Origin: Streptomyces sp. F63
GTDB taxonomy: Bacteria; Actinomycetota; Actinomycetes; Streptomycetales; Streptomycetaceae
NCBI RefSeq assembly: GCF_018070345.1
Contig: NZ_JAGPXX010000010.1
Span: forward strand, 143,104-207,103
Direction: 5' to 3'
DNA length: 64,000 nucleotides
In this document: positions 42,382 to 52,005 of the stretch, piece by piece
How positions within the stretch are numbered: the first letter of the stretch is position 1
Layout: each line of letters begins with the position of its first letter
Notes under the pieces: generated by a model
Told to the model about the DNA's origin: nothing
What the model saw: the letters and a program-made list of their open reading frames with translations, nothing else
The model's database searches: none
Program-made: the position numbers and the translations under genes

Positions 42382-43005
42382 ATGAGCGCTCAGCGTCACG
42401 CCCAGCGACGCCGGATGGAGCCGGACGCCCGGCGCGCCGAGATCCTCGGCGTCGCGCGCAGGCTGTTCGGGGCCGGCAGCTACAGCACGGTGGCCGTCGC
42501 GGACATCGCGGCCGAAGCAGGCGTGGCGCGCGCACTGGTCAGCCACTACTTCGGCAGCAAGCGGCAGCTCTACCTGGAGGTCGTCCGGCAGATGATGGTC
42601 ATCCCGGCCTCCGTCTCCGAGCGGCTCCCGCCGACCACCGCGGAGGAACGGGTGTCGATCTGTGTCGACCGCTGGCTCGAAGTCGTGGAGCGCAACCGGG
42701 ACATGTGGCTGTCCGCGATCGGTCTGGAAGCGCTCGGCAACGATCCGGAGATCGACCGGATCATGCTGGAGGCCGACGAGATCGCCACCGACCGCGTGCT
42801 GGAGGCCGCGATGATGGCGGACGTCACCGAGGGCCGGGAGAAGCTCCGGGCGATGATCCGCGCGCACAGCAGCATGCTGAAGGCCGCCTCCCGCGAATGG
42901 CTGGTGCGCGGCACCCTCGGCCGCAGCGACCTGCACGTGATGCTGACGCGCACCGTGCTCCACCTCGTCGACACGGTCTTCCCCGCGGTGCGCCGGGACG
43001 CGTGA
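42382..43005 (+). CDS. TetR-family transcriptional regulator
   Basis: A 207-residue regulator. The helix-turn-helix lies at about 35-65: VAVADIAAEAGVARALVSHYFGSKRQLY. The C-terminal ligand domain is unassigned. It is inside the acyl-CoA catabolic operon and 37 bp after the ligase, so it likely senses an acyl-CoA and represses both divergent transcripts. Start ATG 42382 follows GGAAGGAAAG. Confidence 0.9.
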   Translation: MSAQRHAQRRRMEPDARRAEILGVARRLFGAGSYSTVAVADIAAEAGVARALVSHYFGSKRQLYLEVVRQMMVIPASVSERLPPTTAEERVSICVDRWLEVVERNRDMWLSAIGLEALGNDPEIDRIMLEADEIATDRVLEAAMMADVTEGREKLRAMIRAHSSMLKAASREWLVRGTLGRSDLHVMLTRTVLHLVDTVFPAVRRDA

Positions 43006-43056
43006 GAACACCCTGACACCTCCTGCCCACACCCCTTGCCAAGGAGAGAGACCGCC

Positions 43057-44199
43057 ATGCCCCAAGCCCTGTCCGACGAACGCCGCGACCTGGTCCGGGC
43101 GATCGCCGACTTCTGCCGCCGCGAGTGCGGAACGAAGGAGCAGCGCGACGAACTGACCGAGGGCGGCCAGGAGCCGCACAGCCAGCGGCTCTACGAGAAG
43201 ATGGCGGCACTCGGCTGGCTCGGCATCGCGATCCCGGAGGAGTACGGAGGCGCGGGGCAGGGAATGACGGACCTCTGCCTCTTCCTGCGGGAGACCTCCT
43301 ACGGCCTGGCGCCCATCAGCGGTTTCGGCACCACCGTCATCGCGGCCGCGGCCTACGAGAAGTTCGGCACCGAGGAGCAGAAGCGCACCGTCCTCGAAGG
43401 GGTCGTGAACGGCCGGGTCGAGGCCCTGTCGATGTCGGAGCCCGGTGCCGGCTCCGACGTGGGCGCCCTGACCTGCCGCGCGGCACGCGTCAGCGGCGGC
43501 TACGTCGTCAACGGACAGAAGACCTGGTGCTCCAACGCGCACTTCGCCGACCACATCCTGCTCACCGCCCGCACGGAGCAGGGCGGTTCGAAACACGACG
43601 GCCTCACCCAGTTCATGGTGCCCACGGACGCCGGCGGCCTCAAGATCATGGGCATCGGCACCATGGGCGGCAAGGACGTCAACGACCTCTACTTCACCGA
43701 CACCTTCCTGCCCGACTCCGCGGTCGTCGGCACCCCCGGTGCGGGATGGGCCCAGCTCATGGCCGGGCTGAACCTCGAACGGATGATCCTCGCCGCCATG
43801 ATGCTGGGCGTCGCGCGGCGGGCGTTCGACGACACCGTCGCCTACGTCCGCCAGCGGGAACAGTTCGGCAGGCCCGTCGGCTCCTTCCAGGCGCTCAAGC
43901 ACCGGATCGCGGACATGGCCACCGAACTCGAGTGCGCCGGGCTGCTCCTCGACGACGTGGCCGCCGCGATCGACGCCGAACCCGGCCGCGTGTTCGCCCG
44001 CGAGGCGTCCATGGCCAAGCTCAAGTGCACCGAACTCGCCAAGCACATCACCCTGGAGGGCATGCAGATGATGGGCGGCTACGGCTACGCCACGGAGTAC
44101 GGCATGGAAGCCCTGCTCCGCTCGACCGTCGTCTCCACCGTGTACGGCGGGACGAGCGAGATCCAGCGGGAGATCATCGGCAAGACCTACGGGCTGTAG
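43057..44199 (+). CDS. Acyl-CoA dehydrogenase
   Basis: A 380-residue flavoprotein with EALSMSEPGAGSDVGAL and NGQKTWCSNAHFADHILL (FAD and substrate site), RQQFG-like YVRQREQFGRPVGSFQ, and the C-terminal GGYGYATEYGMEALLRS segment with YGGTSEIQREII, where the catalytic Glu follows the GGT(S). It introduces the 2,3-double bond of acyl-CoA, feeding FadB. ATG 43057 sits behind AAGGAGAGAG. Confidence 0.93.
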   Translation: MPQALSDERRDLVRAIADFCRRECGTKEQRDELTEGGQEPHSQRLYEKMAALGWLGIAIPEEYGGAGQGMTDLCLFLRETSYGLAPISGFGTTVIAAAAYEKFGTEEQKRTVLEGVVNGRVEALSMSEPGAGSDVGALTCRAARVSGGYVVNGQKTWCSNAHFADHILLTARTEQGGSKHDGLTQFMVPTDAGGLKIMGIGTMGGKDVNDLYFTDTFLPDSAVVGTPGAGWAQLMAGLNLERMILAAMMLGVARRAFDDTVAYVRQREQFGRPVGSFQALKHRIADMATELECAGLLLDDVAAAIDAEPGRVFAREASMAKLKCTELAKHITLEGMQMMGGYGYATEYGMEALLRSTVVSTVYGGTSEIQREIIGKTYGL

Positions 44200-45186
<987 letters not shown>

Positions 45187-45217
45187 CCCGGGACGGCCGG
45201 CACCCCCACCGCGAGGC

Positions 45218-45253
45218 CCGGCCCGCCCGGCCCGCCCGGCCCGGCCGGGCCGG
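45218..45253 (+). terminator. GC-rich repeat with potential stem after the fadD operon
   Basis: CCGGCCC at 45218-45224 can pair with GGGCCGG at 45247-45253, and the run of GCCCGCCCGG repeats between them allows other stems. It lies 32 bp beyond the nitronate monooxygenase stop and 110 bp ahead of the next start. Confidence 0.35.
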
Positions 45254-45362
45254 CCCTCCGGGGGATACTCCCGGCGAGCCCTCCCCACTCCGTGAAGACA
45301 CACATGTACGGCTCCTGTTGCAGTGCTGCGTCCGGAGATGTGCCGGTACCGTGACAGGCACC

Positions 45363-46004
45363 ATGAACACTTCTGCGAACGACTCCCTGCTCGCGCGGGC
45401 CCTCGCCCGGCCGGAGGCGGATGACGGGGCGACGGAGGACAAGGTGGCGCGGCGGATCCTCGACGCCGCCCTGGAACAGTTCACGACCTTCGGCCTGCGC
45501 CGCTCCTCGGTGGACGACGTCGCCAAACGGGCCGGGGTCGCGCGGGTGACGGTCTACCGCCGCTTCGGCACCAAGGACGGGCTGGTCGAGGCGTGCCTGC
45601 TGCGCGAGGCCGGCCGTTTCTTCCGGCAGCTCGACACCGCGGTCGCGGCGCTCGCCACCATGGAGCAGAGGGTCGTCGAGGGTTTCGTCGTCGCACTCCG
45701 CCACAGCAGGGACCACCCGCTCCTCGGCGGGCTGCTCCGGCTCGAACCCGAGGTGGTCCTGCCCTATCTGACCGTCCAGGGCGGTCCGGCCCTCGCCGCC
45801 ACCACCGACTATCTGACGGGACATCTGCGCCGGGCGCAGCAGGCCGAGGGCCGCCCGGACTCCGACCCCCGCCCGGTGGCCGAGCTGATGGTGCGGGTCG
45901 CGGTCTCCTTCCTCCTCAATCCCGCGAGCTGCATCGAACTCGACGACGACGAACAGGCCCGCGCCTTCGCCCGCAGGTACCTCGCGCCCCTGATCGGCAG
46001 CTGA
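45363..46004 (+). CDS. TetR-family transcriptional regulator
   Basis: A 213-residue regulator with its helix-turn-helix at about 50-80, FGLRRSSVDDVAKRAGVARV followed by TVYRRFGTKDGLV. The frame is open far upstream as an artefact of GC bias; ATG 45363 is the only start that gives a normal TetR N-terminus. TACCGT lies just ahead of it, so a short leader is possible. It converges on the aldehyde dehydrogenase gene with 20 bp between the stops. Confidence 0.88.
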   Translation: MNTSANDSLLARALARPEADDGATEDKVARRILDAALEQFTTFGLRRSSVDDVAKRAGVARVTVYRRFGTKDGLVEACLLREAGRFFRQLDTAVAALATMEQRVVEGFVVALRHSRDHPLLGGLLRLEPEVVLPYLTVQGGPALAATTDYLTGHLRRAQQAEGRPDSDPRPVAELMVRVAVSFLLNPASCIELDDDEQARAFARRYLAPLIGS

Positions 46005-46024
46005 CCGGGGCCTCCGGCCGCCCC

Positions 46025-47638
46025 TCAGCGCCGCCGGTGGAGGCTCCGCGCGAGGGCGATGGCGCGGTCCTTCACGGCGGCCGGTGTGGCGAAGGACGTC
46101 AGGTCGACGGGGGGCGCGAAGCGCCGCACCGTGACCGACTGCGGGGCGGCGAAGGCGCGCAGCCCGTCCGCGCCGTGGATCCGGCCGAAGCCGGACTCGC
46201 CGGACCCGCCGAACGGCAGCGCCGGTACGGCGGCGAAGCCCAGCACGGTGTTGACGGAGACCGCGCCCGCGCGCAGCCGGTGGGCGATGGCCGCGCCGGC
46301 GCGCCGGCTGCCGCAGAAGACGGCGGCGCCCAGGGCGTACCGGGAGGCGTTGGCCCGGCGCACCGCCTCCTCCACGTCGGGCACCTCGTTCACGGCCACG
46401 GTCGGCCCGAAGGTCTCCTCCGTCATCGCCGGGGCGTCCTCGTCCACGCCGACCAGCACGACCGGTGCCGCGAACGGCCCGGACAGCGACTCCGCGCCGC
46501 CCAGGCCGGCGTGCGCCCCGGCCGCCAGGGCGCCGCGGACGTGCCGCTCCACGACGGCCGTCTGGGCCGGCATCGTCATCGGGCCGTAGGAGGCGTTCGG
46601 GCCGGTCCCCGGACGCAGGGCGCGGGCGCGCTCCACGATCCTGCGGCACAGCTCCGCATGCACCTCCCGTACGGCGTAGACCCGTTCGACGCCCGCGCAG
46701 GTCTGCCCGGCGTTGCCCATCGCCCCCCACACCACCGCGTCGGCGGCGGCGTCGAGATCGGCGTCCGCCGTGACGATCACCGCGTCCTTGCCGCCGCACT
46801 CGGCCAGGAAGGGCGTGAGCGATTCCGCGCACACCGCCATGACCTTGCGGGCGGTCCCCGGCGAGCCGGTGAAGGCGAGCTTGTCCACCCCGGAGCGTGC
46901 CAGCGCCCCGCCCGTCCCCGCGGCCCCGGTGACGACGGCGAGCAGCCCGGCGTACCCGGGCACCGCCGCGTCGAAGGTCTCGGCGAGCAGCACACCGGTG
47001 CCCGGGGTGTACTCGGACGGTTTGAACACCACGGCGTTGCCGGCCGCCAGGGCGTAGCCGATGGAGCCCATCGGGGTGTAGACGGGGTAGTTCCAGGGGC
47101 CGATCACCCCGACGACACCGAGCGGGCGGTACCCGACCGCCGCCGCCTGGTGGGACGCCATCAGCCCGGAGCGGACCCGGCGGCGGCGCAGCACCCGGCC
47201 GGCGTTGCGCGCCGCCCAGGCCAGATGCTCCAGGGTCAGCAGCACCTCCAACTCGGCGTCCCGGCGCGGCTTCCCCGTCTCCGCCGCCACGGTGTGCGCC
47301 ACGGTGTCCAGCTCCGCCGCCAGCTCCCGCTTCCAGCGCAGCAGGTGGGCCCGCCTGCGGGCGGCGGGGAGCGCGGCCCAGCGGTCGCCCGCCGCACGGG
47401 CCCGGTCCACCGTCCGGGCGATGTGGTCCGGCCCGTGCACCGGGTACGCGGCGAGCGGCCGCCCGGTGGCCGGGTCGCGGGAGGGGAACGTCTCCTGCTC
47501 ACCGGTGGTGTCCCGCGGGCCGGTGCGGTCCGGGGACGCGGGGGTGTGCCCGCCGGCGCTGCCGTCGGCGCTGCCGCCGGTGGGGCTGCCGGTGGTGGTG
47601 TCCCGCGGTGCGGCGGGCTCCTGGACGGGGCGGGTCAT
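46025..47638 (-). CDS. Aldehyde dehydrogenase family protein
   Basis: A 537-residue NAD(P)-dependent aldehyde dehydrogenase. Rossmann segment VIGPWNYPVYTPMGSIGYAL, the base in FLAECGGKDAVIV, and the nucleophile Cys in NAGQTCAGVERVYA are present, followed by EETFGPTVAVNEV. The first 55 residues are a Gly/Ser/Asp/Thr-rich tail not seen in the family. Its ATG overlaps the stop of the oxygenase gene by ATGA, so the two are translated together; an oxygenase that makes aldehydes and a dehydrogenase that oxidises them is a sensible pairing. Confidence 0.9.
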   Translation of the reverse strand: MTRPVQEPAAPRDTTTGSPTGGSADGSAGGHTPASPDRTGPRDTTGEQETFPSRDPATGRPLAAYPVHGPDHIARTVDRARAAGDRWAALPAARRRAHLLRWKRELAAELDTVAHTVAAETGKPRRDAELEVLLTLEHLAWAARNAGRVLRRRRVRSGLMASHQAAAVGYRPLGVVGVIGPWNYPVYTPMGSIGYALAAGNAVVFKPSEYTPGTGVLLAETFDAAVPGYAGLLAVVTGAAGTGGALARSGVDKLAFTGSPGTARKVMAVCAESLTPFLAECGGKDAVIVTADADLDAAADAVVWGAMGNAGQTCAGVERVYAVREVHAELCRRIVERARALRPGTGPNASYGPMTMPAQTAVVERHVRGALAAGAHAGLGGAESLSGPFAAPVVLVGVDEDAPAMTEETFGPTVAVNEVPDVEEAVRRANASRYALGAAVFCGSRRAGAAIAHRLRAGAVSVNTVLGFAAVPALPFGGSGESGFGRIHGADGLRAFAAPQSVTVRRFAPPVDLTSFATPAAVKDRAIALARSLHRRR

Positions 47639-48639
47639 CGGTGCTCCGGAGATGTCGTCGTGTCCTCGGCCGGGGCCGGGGCCGGGGCCGGGGTTCGGGG
47701 CTCGCCGGCGGAGGGGGCGGACGCGGCGGACGCGGCGGACGCGAGGAAGGGGCCCTGGGCATCGTCGGGCTCCCCGGCGAGCGGGGCGAGGGGCCTGCCG
47801 TGCGCCCAGTGCGGGCCGAGGTCGTCGAGTGTCCAGCCGAAGGGGTAACTGCGCGGCCGGGGGCGGTACGGCAGCCACGCGGGGCGGGGCGGCAGCAGGC
47901 GCACCACCGCGGCGCGCAGCCGCAGCGCCCGGTGGGCCGCCGCGCGGAGCGGACGGGGCTGGCGGGGGAGACCGAGGGCGGTCAGCAGCGGGTCGTCCAG
48001 GAGCGCCAGGACGACCCGTACGACGAGCGGGCGCAGGGGCCGCGGGTACCAGCCGGCGATGACCCTCAGCGTGGCCGCGGCCACGCGCCGGTTGGCGGGA
48101 TCGTAGGCGAACATCCGCTGCTCGTAGGCGTCGTGGAGCCGTTCGAAGCCCGCGTAGTCGCCGGGGATCCCGGTGATGCCCATCAGTTCGCCCATGCGCC
48201 GCCCGACCAGCGCCATGCTCTCCGTCTCCTGCGGCGACAGCGGGCGCCAGCCGTACCGGTCGATCCACCGCTTGGGGCCGACCACGGTGGTGGCCAGGAC
48301 GTAGAGGTAGTCCTCGTTGGGTATCCGGTAGCGGCCGTGGATGCGGTTGAGGTGGCGGGCGGCTGCCCGGCCGTGCTCGGAGCCCAGGCCGTCGCGGACC
48401 ATCTCGTGGGCGAACAGGAGGGTGTCGTCGTACCGCTTCTGGCCGGCGCGCTCGAATTCCTGGGTGCGGTCGAGGAGCCGGGAGATGCGCGGTACGCCGT
48501 AGTCGCGCAGGAACGCGACCGAGACGCCCTGGAGGTAGTCCCAGGGGAATTCGTACCGGGTGAGCAAGTGGAAGATCAGCTCGTGGTCCTGCTGCGGGTC
48601 CAGTCGCCGGATGCGGCGGAGCCGGGTGTAACGGCCCAT
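47635..48639 (-). CDS. MpaB-type oxygenase (DUF2236 family)
   Basis: A 334-residue protein that resembles the DUF2236 family of haem-dependent oxygenases related to latex-clearing protein and fungal MpaB. Supporting segments are FLRDYGVPRISRLLDRT near the N-terminus, HLNRIHGRYRIPNEDYLYVLATTVVGPKRWIDRYGW in the core (broken here by family variation) and MGITGIPGDYAGFERLHDAYEQR. The C-terminal 60 residues are Ala/Pro-rich and disordered. The start ATG 48639 follows GGAGG. First gene of the ALDH unit. Confidence 0.75.
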   Translation of the reverse strand: MGRYTRLRRIRRLDPQQDHELIFHLLTRYEFPWDYLQGVSVAFLRDYGVPRISRLLDRTQEFERAGQKRYDDTLLFAHEMVRDGLGSEHGRAAARHLNRIHGRYRIPNEDYLYVLATTVVGPKRWIDRYGWRPLSPQETESMALVGRRMGELMGITGIPGDYAGFERLHDAYEQRMFAYDPANRRVAAATLRVIAGWYPRPLRPLVVRVVLALLDDPLLTALGLPRQPRPLRAAAHRALRLRAAVVRLLPPRPAWLPYRPRPRSYPFGWTLDDLGPHWAHGRPLAPLAGEPDDAQGPFLASAASAASAPSAGEPRTPAPAPAPAEDTTTSPEHR

Positions 48640-49154
48640 GGGTGGTGCCTCCTCGTGCGTGCGGCTGCGGGCGCTCGGATGGCGGGAGTTGACCGTTTCG
48701 GCACCGGCCCGGCCCGGCGCCCGTTCGTCCGCCGGGCCGGTGCCGGGGAGGGTGAACGGAGCCGGTGAGCCGGCGGCGCGGACGTCCACCCGGAGGATGC
48801 CGGGATCCCCGCCGGCGGCCCGCGTCCGCCCGCCGGTCGCCGGGCGGCGGATGTGGTTCTCCGCGACCGGCCGGCCGGCTAGCACGCCGGGGCCGTGTAC
48901 CGGCTGCCGCCGGGCGTCCCGGGGGATGCGGGACGGCGATCACCGGCGTACCGCCGGCGGTGCCCCGCACCGCGGCCCGGCCCGGCCGCCCGTGGCGCCG
49001 GCCGGGCCGGGAGCACCGCAGCCGGGGAGGCCACCGCTTCGGGGCTCTCTGTCCCTCAAGCGAGTTCCTTCCCGTCGGGCGGGGTGCGGGGAGTGCGCCG
49101 GAGCGGACGCGGATCGACCGGCGGAGTCGAAGATACAAAAACTATTGCGTCGTT
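48640..49154. other. Intergenic region between the oxygenase gene and the WD40 gene
   Basis: No gene with credible codon use. It holds the hairpin at 48976-49011 and, at 49125-49150, a short A-rich tract unusual for this DNA. The promoter of the oxygenase/ALDH pair should lie in 48640-48900 but I cannot identify it. Confidence 0.4.
48976..49011 (-). terminator. Hairpin downstream of the BREX/WD40 unit
   Basis: CCCGGCCCGGCCG (48976-48988) pairs perfectly with CGGCCGGGCCGGG (48999-49011), a 13-bp stem around 10 bases. It lies 144 bp past the WD40 stop and could end the minus-strand transcript that begins at pglY. Confidence 0.5.
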
Positions 49155-50537
49155 TCACGGCTGCGTCAATACTCCCGGCACGGCGGAGAGTTGGCGGCGG
49201 AGCGCGGCCCGGCCGGAGAGCCGGCTGTCCCGGCAGGCGGTCACCGCCGCGGGCAGGTTGACGCGTACGGCAGGCCCGGGGCCTGCTTCCGCCACTCCTC
49301 GCTTCCGTCTGCGCGGGTGGGCGGGATCGGAGGTGTCCCACAGCCACACCTCGCCACCGGAGGCCGCGACCGCCAGTGTGCGGCCGTCCGGACTGAACGC
49401 GGACCCGTTCAGCCCGGCGGAGTCCATGCGCAGGGTGGCGGTGCGGGCGGGCACCCGGCTGGCGGCCCGCCAGCCGGTGAGGAAACCGGAGACGTCCGCC
49501 AGGCGTACGGTCCGGCCGTCACGGCCGAAGGCGACGGCGTGGACCCGGGTGCCGTGCCCGCCCAGCAGGGCCGGCTCACCGGGACGGGAGGGATCGCCCA
49601 CGTCCCGGAGGAAGGCCGTGCCGTCCAGCACCGAGACCGCCGGGCGGCGGCCGTCCGGGCTGAACGCCGCCGCCTCCACCTGGTCCTTGTGCTCGAACGC
49701 GGCCAGTCGCCGGGGCGAACGGGGGCGGTGAAGGTCCCACAGCGTGACGGTTCTGCCGTGGGTCACCGCCAGAAGGGGCGCGGTGCGGCCGAACGCGGCG
49801 CCGCCGAAACCCTTCCGCCGGGACACCGCTGTGGGATGGCGGACATCGCGGATGTCCCACGCCGTCCAGCCGCTGCTGTGGGTGATGGTCCCGGGATCAA
49901 GGGAACTGTCCGAGGCGGTGAACCAGCCCGAGCCCGTGACGAGGGTGTTCCCGTCCGGGCTGAACGCCACGCTGTCCGAGTCGGTGGCGGGCAGCGGTGC
50001 GGTCAGCCGGCGTGGCGCGGACGGCTTGCCGATGTCCCACAGCTGGAGGGTGCCGTTCGCTCTGCCCGACACCACGGCCATCGTCCTGCCGTCCCGGCTG
50101 AAAGCCGCCCCCGCCGCGTCGCGCAGGCCCTTCCAGTGCAGCACCCGGCGGGGGTGGGCCCGGTCGGAGAGATCCCACAGGGCCAGGCTGGAGCGGTACC
50201 GCTCCTCGCGCCCGTCGTTGCCGATGGTCGCCAGCAGACGCCCGTCGGCGCTGAAGGCGAAGCCGTGTACGCGCTCCGCATGACCGGTGAGCGTGGCCAG
50301 CCGGCGCGGGTGGACGACGTCACGCGTGTCCCACAGGGCGACCGTGCGCTGTGCGGCGCTGCTCTCGCTCCCGGCGAACGGGTCCGCCGTCGCCAGCAGG
50401 CTGCCGTCCGCGGTGCAGGACGCCAGGTCCGATGCTCCGACGCCCTGCGCGGAGACGCCGGCCAGACGCGTGCGCTGCAGGGTGGTGACCAGTCCCTCCC
50501 GGCCGTCCGCCGTCTGTTTGATGCGCAGGGCGGCCAT
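49155..50537 (-). CDS. WD40-repeat protein, probably a truncated remnant
   Basis: A 460-residue protein made almost wholly of WD40 blades: recurring VAFSPDGxxLA and ALWDxxDxxHPRR units at intervals of about 45 residues, seven or more in all, some degenerate. The N-terminus (MAALRIKQTADGREGLVTTL) resembles the linker that in large actinobacterial STAND-ATPase/WD40 proteins follows the ATPase part, which is missing here. I see no ribosome binding site ahead of ATG 50537. The last 35 residues run into low-GC DNA and look non-native. Either a free beta-propeller scaffold co-transcribed with brxD 49 bp upstream, or a decaying fragment. Confidence 0.7.
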   Translation of the reverse strand: MAALRIKQTADGREGLVTTLQRTRLAGVSAQGVGASDLASCTADGSLLATADPFAGSESSAAQRTVALWDTRDVVHPRRLATLTGHAERVHGFAFSADGRLLATIGNDGREERYRSSLALWDLSDRAHPRRVLHWKGLRDAAGAAFSRDGRTMAVVSGRANGTLQLWDIGKPSAPRRLTAPLPATDSDSVAFSPDGNTLVTGSGWFTASDSSLDPGTITHSSGWTAWDIRDVRHPTAVSRRKGFGGAAFGRTAPLLAVTHGRTVTLWDLHRPRSPRRLAAFEHKDQVEAAAFSPDGRRPAVSVLDGTAFLRDVGDPSRPGEPALLGGHGTRVHAVAFGRDGRTVRLADVSGFLTGWRAASRVPARTATLRMDSAGLNGSAFSPDGRTLAVAASGGEVWLWDTSDPAHPRRRKRGVAEAGPGPAVRVNLPAAVTACRDSRLSGRAALRRQLSAVPGVLTQP

Positions 50538-50586
50538 GCTGAAGCGCCGCCGCCCTGTCCCGTTCCGTCCCCGCCCATGCCGCCGC

Positions 50587-51933
50587 TCAGACGTCCAGCT
50601 CGATGTCGCCCGCCGACGGGCCCGCCGACGCGCCCGCCGCCGCGTTCCGCTCCACATCCGTGAGGTCACTGCCGCTCACGGTCAGGGTGTAGTGCTTGCG
50701 GGGGTCGAAGTCGGCGAACTGGTCGATGCGGTCCAGGACATCGCCGACGAGTTTCTTCAGGAACAGCCGGGGCGCCACCCCCACCTTGCCGCCGAGCGCG
50801 CCTCCGACCGCCCGCGCGAGATCGGCGACGTAGGCGTCGTCCGCGAGGGACGTGACGCGTTCCGGCGCGTCGGCGCCCGCGGCGTACAGATCGCGGATGG
50901 TGACCCCCAGCGCCGTCAGGGACTCCTGCGTGAATCCCGGCAGCCGCAGCTGCACGGCCCGGGGGTTGTCGAACCGGGGATCGGTGGAGAAGTCGGTGGC
51001 CAGGCGCTGCGCGAGCGGCGCGAGCCGCTGGACGCCCTGCCGTCCGTCGTAGAAGGCCGGGGTTCCGGTGATGACCAGGTAGAGGCCGGGGAAGCGGCCG
51101 GAGTGCACTTCGTCGATGAGCTGCCGCAGGGCGTTGAGCGCCTTGTCCCGGGCGTCCGAGCGGACCCGCTGGAGGGTCTCCACCTCGTCGAGCACGACGA
51201 ACAGCCCCCGGTGCCCGGAGTCGCGCAGGACGGTGAGCAGTCCTTGCAGGAAGCCGAGGGCGCCGAAGTGGTCCAGGTCGCCCCGGACCCCGGCGGACCG
51301 CCGGGCCGACGCCGCCACATGCGGCTGGCCGCCGAGCCAGGCCAGGACGGCCGACGCGGTGGCCTCGTCGCCCCGGGTGAGCGCCGCGCGGTATCCGCGC
51401 AGGGCGGTCGCGAAGGACGGCGCCTGCCGGGACACCTCGGCCAGCCGGGCCGTCAGCAGCCGGCCGGCGGCCTCCGCCAGTTCCTCCTCGCCGGCGCCGG
51501 CCGCGAGAGCGTCCTCCTCCAGCGCGTAGAACCAGGCGTCGACCACCGGCCGGAGGGCGCTGGGCGGGAAACCGGCGGTCGCCAGGTGTTCGGTCAGGCG
51601 CCGGTAGACGGTCTCCAGCCGGTGCAGCGGGGTCTCCGTCTCCGAGATCTGGATCTCCGAGACGGCCATGCCCAGACGCTTGGCGCGTTCGCCCAGCCAG
51701 CGCGTGAAGAACGTCTTGCCGGACCCGTACTCGCCGCGCACCGCCTTGAACACCGACGCCCCGGAGGCCACCGCCGCCAACTCGGCGTCGAGCGCGGACT
51801 CGAAGCGGTCCAGCCCGGTCGCCAGCAGGTCGAGACCGCTGTCGGGGACGGCGCCGCGCCGCAGGGCGTCGATGACCGCCCGCCGGCGTGCCGCGGAGGC
51901 GGTGGAGGCAGCGGAAGGTCTGGTCGTGCTCAT
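50587..51933 (-). CDS. brxD: BREX system ATP-binding protein BrxD
   Basis: A 448-residue P-loop ATPase. Walker A is GEYGSGKT (67-74), Walker B LFVVLDEVETLQR near 240. The pattern DRFESALDAELAAVASGASVFKAVRGEYGSGKTFF (split here for length by family comparison) and the order behind pglZ match BrxD of type 2 BREX systems. Role within BREX is unproven. It starts 72 bp after pglZ and is followed not by the usual helicase gene but by a WD40 gene. Confidence 0.85.
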   Translation of the reverse strand: MSTTRPSAASTASAARRRAVIDALRRGAVPDSGLDLLATGLDRFESALDAELAAVASGASVFKAVRGEYGSGKTFFTRWLGERAKRLGMAVSEIQISETETPLHRLETVYRRLTEHLATAGFPPSALRPVVDAWFYALEEDALAAGAGEEELAEAAGRLLTARLAEVSRQAPSFATALRGYRAALTRGDEATASAVLAWLGGQPHVAASARRSAGVRGDLDHFGALGFLQGLLTVLRDSGHRGLFVVLDEVETLQRVRSDARDKALNALRQLIDEVHSGRFPGLYLVITGTPAFYDGRQGVQRLAPLAQRLATDFSTDPRFDNPRAVQLRLPGFTQESLTALGVTIRDLYAAGADAPERVTSLADDAYVADLARAVGGALGGKVGVAPRLFLKKLVGDVLDRIDQFADFDPRKHYTLTVSGSDLTDVERNAAAGASAGPSAGDIELDV

Positions 51934-52005
51934 CGGTTCAGTCTCCCACCGTCGTGCCGTCCTGCCGTGGCGCCGTCGTGGTACCGGCCGCCCCTTCCCG
52001 CCCGC

